From: Manis javanica
Taxonomy: Eukaryota > Chordata > Mammalia > Pholidota > Manidae
Assembly: GCF_040802235.1 (NCBI RefSeq)
Contig: NC_133166.1
Location: 496,001 to 560,000, forward strand
Direction of reading: 5' to 3'
Length of the DNA: 64,000 bases
Position numbers and translations under genes: made by a program
Part shown: piece by piece, positions 1 through 11,672 of the stretch
How the letters are laid out: every line of letters begins with the position of its first letter
Position numbering within the stretch: the stretch's first letter is position 1
The notes under the pieces: model-generated
What the model was told of the DNA's origin: nothing
Database searches by the model: none
The model's input: the letters and a program-made list of their open reading frames with translations, nothing else

Positions 1-425
1 TGAAATAAACCAGGTGGAGAAAGACAAGTACCAAATGATTTCACTAATCTGTGGAGTATAAGAACAAAGCAAAAACTGAAGGAACAAAACAGTAGCAGAC
101 TCACAGAACCCAAGAATGGACTAACAGTTACCAAAGGGAAAGTGAGTGGGGAGGATGGGTGGGAACGGAGGGTAAGGGGGGAAAAGGGGCATTATGATCA
201 GCACACAAAATGTACGTGGGGAGACACAGGAAGGCAGTATAACACAGAGAAGACAAGTAGTGATTTTACAACATCTTACTACGCTGATAGACAGTGACTG
301 TAATGGGGTGTGTGGTGGGGACTTGATAATAGGGGGAGTCTAGTAACTATAATGTTGCTCATGTAATTGTACAATAATAATACCAAAATATAAACAAATA
401 AATAACATTTGAAGAAAAAAAGAAA
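1..425 (+). mobile_element. LINE-1 3' end (sense)
   Basis: The text matches the mammalian L1 3' UTR: a stretch on a tile of the kind 'gacaagtaccaaatgatttc', then purine-rich sequence, then 'gtagtgattttacaacatct', ending in an A-rich tail near 410-425. The upstream part of the element lies off the left edge. There is no coding capacity here. The family assignment is from memory of L1 3' ends, and the subfamily is not determined. Confidence 0.75.
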
Positions 426-529
426 TGTCTTTAAGCAAGATCTGGTTAAAAGAGCATGAAGATGTCCTATTATACTATGAACTACAGAAATGAACTTAGT
501 ATAAAAGTCTTCAGTTACCACCAATCACT

Positions 530-1735
530 TCCCACTATTAGTCTATTGCTATTTTGTTTGTTTTGCTTTGTTTTAAGATTCCACATGTAAGGGAAATTAA
601 ATGGTATTTATTTTCCCTGCCTGGCTTATTTCACTGAGCATAATATCCTCTAAGTCCAGCCATGTTATCATAAATGGCAACATTTCTTTCTTTCTTATGG
701 CTGAATAATATTCCATTGTGTATATGTACCACATCTTCTTTATCATTCATCTATTGATGGACATTTGGTTGCTTTCATATCTTCGCTATTGTAAATAATG
801 TGGCAATAAACATAGGGATGCATACATATTTTTGAATCACAGATTTTGTTTTCTTTGGACAAATTCCTAGAAGGGGAATTACTGGGTTGTATTGTATTTC
901 TATTTATATGGTTTTAAGAAAACTCCATACTGCTTTCTATAATGGCTATACCAATTTACATTCACACCAATGGTGTTGGAGGATTCCTATTTCTCCACAT
1001 CCTCACCAGCACTTGATATTTCTTTTGGATAGTCTGCCTTCTGTCTTTAATCCTTGGTGATCATTAATATGTTCCCCATTTCTAGTTTCATCATTTTAAG
1101 AATGCTATGTAAGTGTATTGATTGATGGATTTTTTAAATATTTAACAGTCTCACATCCCTAGAATAAACTCCACTTAGTTGGTATATAATTATTTTTATG
1201 TGTTGTTGAATTACATTTTATATTTTGTTAAAGACTGTTGGGTCTATTTTCATAAAGGATGTTGATCTGTTCCTTCCTTCCTTCCTTCTTCCCTCCTTCC
1301 CTGCCTCCCTCTCTGTCTTTCTTTCTCTTTCTTCATTCTCCTTTGGTACTGCCTTTGTATGCTTTTGGATATTATCAGGATAATAATAGTTTCATAAATG
1401 AATTGGGAAATATTCCATCTCCTTCTGTTTTCTGGAAGGGTGTGCAGAATAGGTGTTAATTCTGCTTTAAACACTTGGTGGAATTCTCCAGTGAAACCAT
1501 CTGGAACTAGACATTTTATTTCGTAGGGGATGAAAATCATAAATTCAATTTTCTTAATTATTATAGGGCTCTTCAAATGATCTATTTCTCGTTGGGGGAG
1601 TTGTAGTTTGTGTTTCTTAAGGTGGTTCATTTAGTTTAAGTTGTAAAATATGTGTGTGTTGACTTGTTCACATTATTCTTTTATACCCTCTTGATGACTG
1701 CTGCTCTTATCATTACTGTTTCTTTCCTTCTGCAT
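530..1735 (-). mobile_element. LINE-1 fragment, antisense, with ORF2 remnant
   Basis: Read on the minus strand, this is the 3' part of an L1. Near 600-1010 it carries the well-known antisense text around 'ctgaataatattccattgtg' from the end of ORF2. The minus-strand ORF at 1250-1630 contains the reverse-transcriptase-region motif PDGFTGEFHQVFK followed by an ELTPIL segment, typical of L1 ORF2. The ORF2 segments are not contiguous, because sequence is missing between about 1050 and 1250. It is therefore a decayed, rearranged copy with no function. Confidence 0.85.
1270..1342. repeat. (CTTC)n polypyrimidine tract
   Basis: Imperfect CTTC/CCTT/CTTT tetranucleotides inside the antisense L1. It reads polypurine on the minus strand, where it gives a low-complexity Lys/Arg/Glu/Gly stretch in the ORF2 remnant. 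Confidence 0.85.
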
Positions 1736-4310
1736 GCTTGAGTTTGTTCTTTTTTTTTCTTTGTGTCTTGACTGGGAGCTGAATTTGTTGATGTAAGATT
1801 TTTCTTCTTTTCTAATGCAAGAATTGTGTGCAATTTACATGGTTTCCACTGACACTGTGGATGTGTGAACCATGTTACTAGCCAGTGGATATGAAGGTCC
1901 TGCATCCTACTTTGCCTTCTCTGACATCACCTCAGCAGGAGTGGTTATCACATATTTTCAATATACTTTCCAGGAGTCTAGTTGTACACAGTGGAAGGAA
2001 AAGGGAGAAGTATGTGTAGTTGATCTTAGAAGCAAAAGTCTCTCCTTAAGTTTTAAGTGGCTGGTTTTCATTTTGTCTTTGTAGAGCCATTCCAAGTGGT
2101 AAAATGCGTTGGACTCTATCATTTCAAGAGCTGAGAACAACTGATTGATTGGGTCTGTGTATTCTACAGGCATTGCTTCATTTGCCTTCTGATTGAAGGC
2201 ACACTTTAGCTCTTTACTCAGAAAATGTAATTCCATTTTTTAGAGAGCAAGTACTTCTTCAATACTGTTTCAGAAGAGATAGTTGAATAAAATTACAATT
2301 CCACAAGTATTTATTGCCTACCTATGTTGTTTGGTTCAGCCAATGAACTAAACCTGGTGTGCTACATTGTTACATTAACGGACTCCAGTGAATCACATAT
2401 TCTTATACGCATGTCCCTGTCTTATCCCCTTCCACATTGATTCTTTATTTGGTCATGTGACCTGCTTCAGGCAAGAAATCATCAGCACTTGTGATGCAAG
2501 CAGAGCCCTCATGAGCACTCATCAACGGGGCTGTCTCTCACACTTACAAGAATCTAGGATGAAAGGCCATGTAGAGAGAGAATCTCAGCCATTCCAGCCA
2601 TCCCAGATGAGGCCCAAAAGAAGTAAGTGAGGTCAGCATGGAACATCTGGCGCCATCCGAGCCACCAGAAGAATGCAGCCCCATCTGGAATCCAAGGAAG
2701 GTCAGCAGATGAACAGTTAACCAAGAGGAACATGAGACATGATTATTTGTTGGTATTTCATGCCAATAAGTTTGAAGTAACTTGTTACACAGCAATAACT
2801 GATAAATTAAATGTTAAATATTAAAAATAATATTTATTCTTGGCTAAACAGGTTAAGATCTAATGGGAAAACTCATAACCATAAGAAAAGTGAGATTTTC
2901 ACTGTGCTAGAAAAATAAACAGGTGCCCAAGGAGCTCAGAAGGAACTCCAAATTCATAATAGAAAAAGCTTTCCAGAGCAAGAAAATATGCTTTCCTTTA
3001 ACACATTGTGTATTTCCCTCTTCATATTAAATCACCTCTTTTCTTTGCCTGCCCTTCTGAAATGTATGAACAGCAATAATGAATTGTCCCAGGAGCCACT
3101 TGAAATACTTATTTAATCTTCCTTCTACTGTTTTCCAAATGATACTCTTATTTGGTGCCTTGCAGATGTTAGATATTCAACAAACATCAAATTATTTTCT
3201 AAACAATAGAGAAACATTTTCTGTGCCTCATAAATAGTGACTTAATTTGGGCTTAGTACTAAAGAGAAATTAAGGTAAAATATTTAGCTCATGGGATATA
3301 AAATTTTATTTAGGAAATAAAACATTTTACCATATTAAGAGGGAAGGATAGAAAGCAAGAATATGAGAATGGCTCTTTATTTCTTAAATTTCTTAACTGA
3401 GTGTTCAATGGCTCTTGGTACCTTGTACTGTTCTCTTGGGTTGTAAACACATGAATAATTTATTATTGCTATATTATTGCTATTTGTTCTCCAAAAGTTT
3501 ACAAGTGGTGTTTACATGTTGAGCCACTGCTCACCTTTACTTTCAAACTTCTAAGTCTATTTTTATATAAATTGTGTTTTCATGTGGGATCCTTAAAATG
3601 TGTCTGCAGTGAATTTCCATAGTAAAATATTCTAGAAGAATGGTAAGTTCACCCCTTAAAAGGCTCGGCATGTTTACTGCTCTTGATGTCATCTCGTTGA
3701 CCTCACCGGTGAAGGGATTGGCCAGCCCACCCATTTCACATGCCTGAAGGGAAGGGAGAGAGCAGCACGGATTCTACTATTTGGGACCTCTTGTTTCTAA
3801 TTGCAACCAGAGATTTCAGTTTTTGTATGTTTGTTCTGATGGAAAATTGGAAGGGAAAACAACAGGTGTACAAAACAAAAATAACTTCAGGTATTTCCTA
3901 CAATTTCAAAATTAACCTATGGCTTAGGATCTCCAGGCACATGTAAACTTCAGGGCAGACATGACAAAATACACCATAGATATACTATGGCAACTACTGC
4001 TTCCAAAGAAACCTTTGTTTAACTTCTTGAAATGTGAGCTCATTATAAATTTAGCAGATGGAATCTTTCTTTCTCTATTGCAGGTGTTCTAAGCACATAA
4101 ACATGTTCCAGATCTTACTCCAGGAGCATAGTCTGGAACTTGTGGCTTCATCTAACTTTTTTTATAAATGGTATTGAGTCAGTACAATTTTCCCTTTCCA
4201 AGTAGTTAAATAATCCTCTTCTTTGACTGTTTCAAATCATATTAAAAATGTCTTCTGATATTAGATCACTCTTCTTTCTATGTTTTTCTTTCATGACTAA
4301 TGTTTCCTTA
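1736..4310. other. Intergenic, no gene recognised
   Basis: AT-rich sequence without a supportable ORF or RNA gene. The short ORFs on both strands have no recognisable motifs. The first few hundred bases may continue the L1 decay products. I could not identify anything in 3540-3760, which is slightly more GC-rich. Confidence 0.5.
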
Positions 4311-4321
4311 AGCATAAAAAA

Positions 4322-5052
4322 ATAACGGAGTCCAGCTCCAGCGAGTCCAGGAGTCCCTGAAGGAGGATTGGCGACAGCGAGTGAGTGAGGACACAGACAC
4401 TAGCAAAGATGCTAAGCTGGCCTGTTTATTGACAGAAACCTCATGCAATATATAGGGACTGGTTACATGAAATCATCATAAAATCATCATAAGGCATGTG
4501 TCATTCAGTGATTTATGGCATAATCTACTTCTCGGAATGTTACCCCGTTTTCCCAACCATGAAAGGTCATTATTTTTTCTTCAAGATTTTTCTGTTGCTC
4601 TCATACCTTTAGATTCTAATCTCAGGTTAAATTTCTACAAGGCACCGCAATGTTTCCTCAATGTGTCATAAAAGTTGCTCAACTAGATTCTCACTTAGGC
4701 TCGCTGTGGGGGCATGTTTTTTCCATAGTTCCCTGAAACCATTTACAGTAGAATGAGCAGCATTTATTCTATTGATCTTGACTATAACAATATGTACCGT
4801 AATTTCTATAGCAATTATTCATAAGGGAACTCTACCAAGATTTTTCCACCTGTTTTCCTGACCTGCACCCCATGTTAGTCACCTCTTGTTTCTCCTGGGG
4901 AAGAAGTTGGCCAGGGAGTTGTACCCTGAAGTCACCTGAACTTTCTTCTATTCCCCAACCCAGGGATAATAACCCACTGGCCTGAGGGGAATGTGCAGGG
5001 TCACAAGTTGAGTTTAATGATTGCTTTACGACCCCCAATAGTCTTTTCTACA
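4322..5052 (-). mobile_element. Retroviral-type LTR, antisense
   Basis: On the minus strand the element begins TGTAGAAAAGAC at 5052. It has a TATA-like 'ctatatattgcatg' (about 4445-4458) and, shortly downstream, an AATAAA signal (reverse of 'tttatt' near 4425-4430), then a GC-richer segment ending near 4322. This U3-R-U5 order is that of an endogenous retrovirus LTR. No internal retroviral coding sequence is adjacent and no flanking duplication was found. The 3' edge lacks a clear CA, so that end may be eroded. The class is undetermined. Confidence 0.6.
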
Positions 5053-5246
5053 GGGGCTTTTTCTGATTCATGAGGGCTGTTCAGACTGGGGGAATAATCA
5101 GATTAAGCAATAGAAAAGGCATCAGTAGCATCCCCCCTGGTGGCCCACTGTGCGGCATCCATCCACCGGCCTGTGGGGCTGTGCCATCAGGCAGGCGGAG
5201 TAGGTCGGCTCCCTGCAAAAAAAAGTCCCTATGACACAATGAGAAT

Positions 5247-5345
5247 AGCTGCAATGATCTCATTTCACAGATGAGGAAACTGAAGACACAGAGCAGTTAT
5301 AACAATGTGGAGACAGAGCTTAGAATCTAGAGTATATGTCACTAT
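5247..5345 (-). mobile_element. MIR SINE fragment
   Basis: Contains the MIR core motif in reverse orientation, 'cagatgaggaaactgaag', followed by MIR-like sequence. It is an ancient mammalian SINE, with boundaries set by eye. Confidence 0.6.
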
Positions 5346-6605
5346 GCCACTAGACCCAGGTACCTCAGTTAAGTTTGACAGTTATTTACAAGAATTTTTA
5401 GTGTTGTGCCTTCTGTAATTTAACACTTAGCAAAAAGAAAATTTTTACCTTTTTCCAAATTAATGTAATAATAAAATGCAATAAAATGCTATTTCATTTA
5501 CATGAGTTCATCATAAAGATATTCTGAAGACATAAATATGAGAACCTCAAAACAGTCTCAGAGTGAAAAAAATGAAGGAACTTTTTTCTTACCACTTATC
5601 AAAATGTTCTATAATTCATTAATAAAATATAATTATGAGTAATTAGAAAATGTTCAGGACTGGATAGATGACACACGACAGGTTAAGAATTGAGCAGAAT
5701 AGGGAACCATAAATAACTTCATCATAGAGGTGACTTTAATCAATGGAAAAATCATTCAATGAATTGTGTTGGGACAAATGGAAATCAGTTTGGATAAACA
5801 AAACCAAAATAATCTCAAATGTATACCTCACCCTATGTACTAAAATGTTCTATAAATTTAAATGCAAACATAAGAATACAAAAGAACATAAAGAAAATAT
5901 AGGGAAAATTATTCTTTATATTTAGAAAATACACTCTTTTTGGATTGTGCAAAATCCTTTTCAGAATAATACCAAGAAGAAGAACCACATATATCACAGA
6001 AAATTGAATAAGAATAAAAGAAATTTGTATAGCAAAATACAACATAAGAAATACTGATAATGATAAACTTGGGAAAGAATTAGCAACATGTAGGAGGGAG
6101 AGAGAGTTATCATCTTTGATATTTAAAAGTGCTCCTACGAATCAATAATGAGCAATGAATCAGACAAATGGGCAAAAAATACACATGAGCAAATCAGTAA
6201 ATGCAAATTAAAGAACAATGAAATAATTTTTTTCACCTGTAAGGATTAAAGTTAAATAATTATGGGTAGTACTGACAATGGAATGGCAGGGGATATTGTC
6301 ATAAAATCTTGATTATTATATAAGTTGATAGCAATTTTTAGACAATAGTTTGAAATCATTATGTGTGTGTGTGCAGAAAAATTTGCAAGATTATATCCCT
6401 ACTAACAGTAGTTGGGAAAAGAGATTTCCAATTGTTTTAAAAATTATTTTTATAATTTTTTATATTGTTAAAAAAAGTTCCCTTGACAGTGAATAATTTT
6501 TGTCCCCAATCATGAAACTATACTCAAAACTAGTAAGTTTCATAGTGTTCAAGTGGTCAATCATTAACCTAAGGACCTTTCTGTAGATTGAAGAACTTCA
6601 AGACA
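5346..6605. other. Intergenic, AT-rich, no gene recognised
   Basis: Very AT-rich sequence with no supportable coding region. The small ORFs are low-complexity Lys/Asn/Ile-rich frames expected by chance at this base composition. Some of it (about 6000-6450) resembles decayed LINE sequence, but I cannot place it. Confidence 0.5.
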
Positions 6606-7951
6606 ATGCCTGGAGGAAGGAATGAAAAGTAACAGTCACCAAGTTTATCCTTCTGGGATTCTCAGACTCTCCCAAGCTCAGGATTATTCTCTTCGCAGTG
6701 TTCTTGGGAATTGACTCTTGACAGCAGCCTGGAACCTGGGCCTCATCATTCTGATTAGGATGGATTCCTTCCTACATACACCCATGTACTTCTTCCTTAG
6801 CAAGCTGGCTAGCTTTTAGATTTTTGCTGTTACCTCCACAACCCCAAAATCCATGTCCTTTATGGGATACATCATGCAATTCTTCTCCAGTCTGGGCCTG
6901 ACCATGCTGCCTCCTGGCTGCCGTGCCCTATGGTAGATATGCTGCCATCTCTAATCCTCTGCTCTATGCAGCCAGCCAGTCCCCCAGCCTCTGCGTGCAG
7001 GTGGTGATTGGAGCCTATATAATTCGTATCTTTGGTTCACTGATCCAACTGTGTGCTTTACTTTAGCTCCATTTCCATGGGAAAATGTTATTAACAACTT
7101 CTTTTGTGACCTGCCTCAATTACTAGTCCTCTCCTGCTCTGAAACCTTTTTGTGAAGTTGTGAAGTTTGTGATAGCAGAGATGTTTAATGTGACATCAGG
7201 CTTAGTCATCATGATATCTTTTTTTATTGTCATTGGAGTATTATTGATATACAATCTTATCTTGGTTTCAAATACACAACACAGTGATTCAACAGTTACA
7301 CATATTATTAAATCCTCACCCCCTCTAGTGCAGTTACTATCTATCAATGTAGAAAGATGTTACAGAATCACTGACTATATTCTCCATGCTGTACTACTGT
7401 CCTCATGACCAGCTTATATTGTGATTGTGAATTATTGTGCCCTTTTATCCTCTTCCCCCTGTTCCACCTGCCTCAACACCTCCCCCTTAGTAGGTCACTT
7501 CTCAGTGTCTATGAATCTACTGCTGTTTTGTTCCTTCTGTTTCGCTTTGTCTTTGTATTTCACAAATAAGCGAAATCATATGGTATCTCTCTTTCTCTGC
7601 CTGGCTTATTTCACTGAGCATAAAAAAACCCTCTAGATCCATCCATGTTGCTGCAAATGGCAGAATTTCTTTTCTTTTGAAGTCATTCATGATATGGTTG
7701 TGTCATTGGCACCATCCTGAAGATCAGCTCTGCTGGAGGCAGGTCCAAGGCCTTCAACACCTATATTTCAGTGGCCCTTTCTTGGGCTCAGGTACCTTTG
7801 TCTATATGCACCCCAGTGCTGATAATTCTCTGGGCTATCACAAGATGGCATTAGTCTCCTGTAAAGTGATGATACCATGTTGAATCCTTTGATTTATAGT
7901 CCGAAGAACAAGGAAATCAAAGATGCCCTTAAGAGATGTAAGAAGAAATGA
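6606..7951 (+). pseudogene. Olfactory receptor pseudogene, OR5-type, split by L1
   Basis: Odorant GPCR relic. The segments read in order across frames. The N-terminus begins at ATG 6606, followed by TKFILLGFSDSP. TM1-TM2 shows [14 protein letters not shown] and [12 protein letters not shown]. The DRY-motif region is YGRYAAISNPLLY, with Asp changed to Gly. TM5 shows FFCDLPQLLVLSC and FNVTSGLVIMI. TM6 is KISSAGGRSKAFNTY. The C-terminus is MLNPLIYSPKNKEIKDALKR with a stop at 7949-7951. Lesions are an early frameshift, a stop after the TM2 LASF, loss of the segment before TM3, and an L1 inserted between TM5 and TM6 (7218-7680). The motifs resemble the OR5AN/OR5A group that neighbours MPEG1 in mammals, which is the basis for the OR5 call. 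Family is fairly sure; the exact orthologue is not. Confidence 0.88.
7218..7680 (-). mobile_element. 5'-truncated L1 inserted in OR pseudogene, with TSD
   Basis: The 463-bp insert starts on the plus strand with a poly-T run, the reversed L1 poly-A tail, then antisense L1 3'-UTR sequence. It ends in the OR2-end type text around 'gcctggcttatttcactgag'. It is bracketed by AGTCATCATGATAT (7204-7217) and AGTCATTCATGATAT (7681-7695), a 14-15 bp target-site duplication differing by one inserted T. OR reading resumes right after the second copy. This is a textbook target-primed reverse transcription product. Confidence 0.88.
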
Positions 7952-8204
7952 ACATTTTTCCCACTGTCACAGCTAATTAAAGGTCTGATAGGCTAGTGAC
8001 CCTGATTATTGGAAATTTCCAGACTATGCAAGGGAATTGCACTGAACATTATTCAACCTCGCTGATGCTCTGGCAGGGTTGTGAGTCAACTCATCTAAAC
8101 CCAGGACTGGCTCAGTGCAATGCAAATCCTGTGGTTTCTTTGAGTCTAGACTGTTGACTCTCCTCTCTTAAACCAGCAATGACCTCATAAAGCAGTTCCT
8201 ATAT

Positions 8205-8395
8205 TAATTTTCATATCAATATAGATCTTCAGATTCATGGTGTTTGACATTTTTTGCAAGTCTTTCAGAGCTTCAGACTGCAGGCTGAAGAGAATGGGAT
8301 TAAACATAAAACCAGTGATCTTCCTCATACACAGCATCGCAAACAGTGTAACAATCACTTTTTCATGGACTTCAAACTCTCCAGGTGCCTAGGAA
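8205..8395 (-). pseudogene. Possible OR C-terminal (TM7) remnant
   Basis: The minus-strand translation contains HEKVIVTLFAML, then MFNPILFSLQSEALKDLQK. The layout mirrors the OR C-terminus (DKVVSVFY..., PMLNPLIYSLRN-E-K-AL) with substitutions and a short insertion between the two blocks. Nothing recognisable as OR lies upstream on that strand. It could be a detached OR tail or a chance likeness. It points opposite to the neighbouring OR pseudogenes. Confidence 0.4.
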
Positions 8396-9185
8396 ATTTC
8401 CAGTTGATTGAGGTGGGAATGTGAGAGAAGCATAACTTTATATTTCAACCTAATAACTTCCCTGCCAAAGAAATCAGCCATAGGGAGTTTGGTCTAGAAT
8501 TTGTTTTCCAAGTTTTTGTTTTTAGAACTTGACAGCAATAGTTTTTAAATGAGTGACAAAGGGGATTTCTCTGGTGCTATCCTCACCCAGGAGAGCTAAA
8601 ATACAAAGGAAAGAAATGATCATTTGGACTCTAAATAGACTGGAAGGGTTGCATTTCTGTTATTATGGTAGACTGGTTATCATAAATATAACCACCACTG
8701 CAAAACAACTAAAGATGTTGGCAAATATACTTCACAGGAAATATTTTTATAAACATTTCTGAGCAGGCAAGAAAAGAAAGGAAATCTCAGGCACCCAAAT
8801 ATAAAGTAAAATTGGGAATCCAGAGAGTAGAGGCAGTTCGAAGATGGCCTTCACATTGCGGGAATCTGTTGAACTCTAGCAATATTCAGCCTGCATTTGG
8901 ACAGGCACATGAAGCATGGAGAAAAGGATACCGAGCCGGAGGCTGCTGGGAATTTGATAGGAGGCCCAGACAGGCATATGAGAGTCCAGTGGACTACACT
9001 TCAGGGTGAGAGGAAATGTAGGGGGAAAACAAATCCTGTCTCACACAAAGGAAATCTTGACCCTCTCAGACTTGATGCTGAGTGTGGGGAAAAGTACACT
9101 AAGAATTTGTGACCACTTACCTAAGAGGGGTTTGTGGTCTGAATTTACACTACCTATGTAATTCAAGAATTCGATAGATGAGAAT
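8396..9185. other. Intergenic, no gene recognised
   Basis: Contains short unremarkable ORFs on the plus strand and no motif that I recognise. The last part may belong to the L1 whose 3' end follows. Confidence 0.45.
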
Positions 9186-9189
9186 TTAT

Positions 9190-9425
9190 TTTAAAGTAGT
9201 CTACAGAGACAAGCAGATTAGCAATTGCCTAGGGATGAGAGGGTGGAGAGGAATGTGGAGTGACTGCACATGGGGGGTGGAGTTGCTTTTGATGGAAATA
9301 CTCTAAAATTAGATTGTGGTAATGATTGCAAAACTCTGAATATACTAAACGCCACTGGGTTGCACACTTTAAACAGGCAAATTTTAGAATTTCTGAAGTA
9401 TATCTCAATAAAACTGTTTTTCAAG
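9190..9425 (+). mobile_element. Old LINE-1 (L1M-type) 3' end
   Basis: Matches the familiar 3' end of old mammalian L1 copies: 'ggagtgactgcacatggg', then 'actctgaatatactaaa' with 'ccactgggttgcacacttta', ending 'atctcaataaaactgttttt'. It has no coding content. Confidence 0.7.
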
Positions 9426-10254
9426 AAAAGGAAAGAGCTGGAAAGTGCCCAAGACCAAAGGTGACCTTCTTGGGAAAGCACCATTGGTAATGAAAGAGAA
9501 AAAGGGAGTAAGTCTAAGACAATAAAAAAAATCAAGTAAAATATGATCCTATCTCTGTTCTCTACTCAGGAACCACCCTTCCCTATATCAACAGAGGAGG
9601 ACACACTCCAACTAAGAAGGCTCTTAAGTTTAGGTCCTTGTTTGATTCTGCACAGCCCCGCACAGTCTCAGACCTCAGGCTCTGTAGAGCCATGATTGAC
9701 CAATATGGCCAGGAGTCTAGTAATTCCCCCCCCTGCTGTGCCCAGCATGGTCCAGATGTGCCATTCACCAACAAGTCACACTGGACAGCCTGATGTTTTC
9801 AGTTCAGAACTGAGACAAATGAAGAATTACGGAGGAGGCTGTGGCAGCCCCTTCGGTCACAGTAGAAATGAAGAGATTTACCATAAGATTCTTTGAAACT
9901 TATGCATTCAAAATATGGCTTGACACGTACCAATTAGCATTACATATGGATTGTCAGGACATGTTACATGGCTATGAACATGACCAAATTAACCAGTGAA
10001 TATAAAGTGGCAAGTAGAATGGAACAAACTTGTAATACGTGTATGATGCATCCATTACAATGAAATACCAAAGTGTGAAATTTACTTGAAGTATAGTTGA
10101 TATACATTATGTGGGTTTCATTAACCAGTGGAGGGGGATCCCTTGCAAGACTCTAGTAACCAAGAAGTCAACACAGACAAGGGAGGCAGTGGGCAGGTCT
10201 GACTGGTGACAATGATGATACTGACTTAAGTGTGTGTAACCCTTTATAGTTTAC
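9426..10254. other. Intergenic; small L1 remnant at about 10082-10125
   Basis: No gene is recognised. The segment 'gaagtatagttgatatacat' near 10088 is the same antisense L1 3'-UTR text found at 11350 and, diverged, at 7235, so a short L1 relic sits here. Confidence 0.55.
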
Positions 10255-10350
10255 ATTCACCAACATTTGGTCTTCATGACAACTTGGCTATGAAGCCCTC
10301 ATCTCATAGATGAGGAAGCAGGTGACCTAGCAAGCAAGCAGCAGGTGAGG
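10255..10350 (-). mobile_element. MIR SINE fragment
   Basis: Reverse-orientation MIR core, 'catagatgaggaagcagg', followed by a decayed box. Assigned by resemblance only. Confidence 0.5.
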
Positions 10351-11335
10351 GACAAGGTGTGTGCATGATCCAGTGTCACCCAAGGGGACAGAACGTTAAC
10401 ACCTCTCCCACAGATCTCCAAAGAGTGCTACTATTTTTGCCAAATAGTTGCCACTTTCGCTGGGATTATCCCTTCAAATATCTTGGCATGAACTCATGCA
10501 CTCTTGTTTTTTGTCCAGGAGATATGAATACTTCTCTTCAATATTTCTCTTCATCCCAAGGGTTTACAACCTTAGTCATTTTTATCATTGGATAAAAGAT
10601 AAGAAAATTCCTCCTGGAACTAAGTAACAAGCTCTTTGCCAGTAACTTCAACCTATTATTTCTCATCTGCAGAAGAGACATTAAAACATCCTTTCTCCCT
10701 ACTTCATAAGCTGCAAAAAGAGGAGACATTCTGCATGAAGAGGTAGGTGGGGCTAAATAACCCAATATTTTCTCTTACCCTGTTTGGGGGGAAGCAAGTA
10801 AGCAGAAAACCCAGCTACCCACTCTAACACTTCTACTCTGCAGACCTGTGAGATAATAACTTGTTTTAAGACTTGTTTTAAGCTGCTAAATTTGTGTTAA
10901 TTCATTCTGCGGGAATAGGAAAACTAATATCTTCACTGCACATTTTTGTTGGCTTTTCTCCAAACTCTGCAGCTGATAATCTGATAAAGCTATTTTTTTA
11001 AGTTCCTTTGTAAAAAAGTTGTCCTGTTCAATTCAGGAGATAATCACTGAGCATCTATTTGATGCCAGCCACCAGATTACAAAGATGAATATGAAGTTAA
11101 AACCTTAAGACTGCAAAGAAGACACATAGCTATTATCTGAGTCAGAAGGGGATGGAAGGCACAGGAGAATAACAAGTAGAAGCTATGCAAGTTCAGAAAA
11201 GGGAGAAATGATGTCCAGTTGAGGGTGTCAAGAAAGGTTATCTTGGGCTGGCCATGAGGAATATGACAGGAAGTCAACAAGAGGCTCTAGAAGGATTTTA
11301 TGCAGCCATGAGCATATTTGTGCAGTAGGAGACCA

Positions 11336-11672
11336 CCCTTTTTTTAATTGAAGTATAGTTGATGTACATTATATGGGTTTCAAGTATATAACAGAACGAT
11401 TCAACAGTTCCATACATTATTAAATGCTCACCCCAACTGGTGTAATTACTACCTGTCAACAGAGAAAGATGTTACAGAACTATCGATTATATCCTCTATC
11501 CTGTGTACTTTCATCCCTTGGTGATTTATATGATAGTTGAGATTTTGTGCCACTTAATCCCCTTCACCTATTTCACGCACCCATCCCAAACCTCCCCGAT
11601 GGTGGCCACAAGTCACTTCTCAGTGTCTGAGTCTGTTGCTCTTTCGTTTGTTTCATTTTGTTTTGTTTGAAG
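11336..11672 (-). mobile_element. LINE-1 3' fragment, antisense
   Basis: Starts with a poly-T run, then 'attgaagtatagttgatgta', and continues as the L1 3' UTR in reverse to about 'cattttgttttgtttgaag'. The flanks share a short AGACCA (in 'ggagaccaccc' on the left and 'gaagaccatat' on the right). This may be the remains of a target-site duplication but is too short to be sure. Confidence 0.78.

Noticed and set aside
1250-1630. 126-codon minus-strand ORF
   Set aside because: It is a decayed L1 ORF2 piece (PDGFTGEFHQVFK), not a cellular gene.
7160-7636. Hydrophobic plus-strand ORFs
   Set aside because: They start in the OR pseudogene and run into the inserted antisense L1, so they are not membrane-protein genes.
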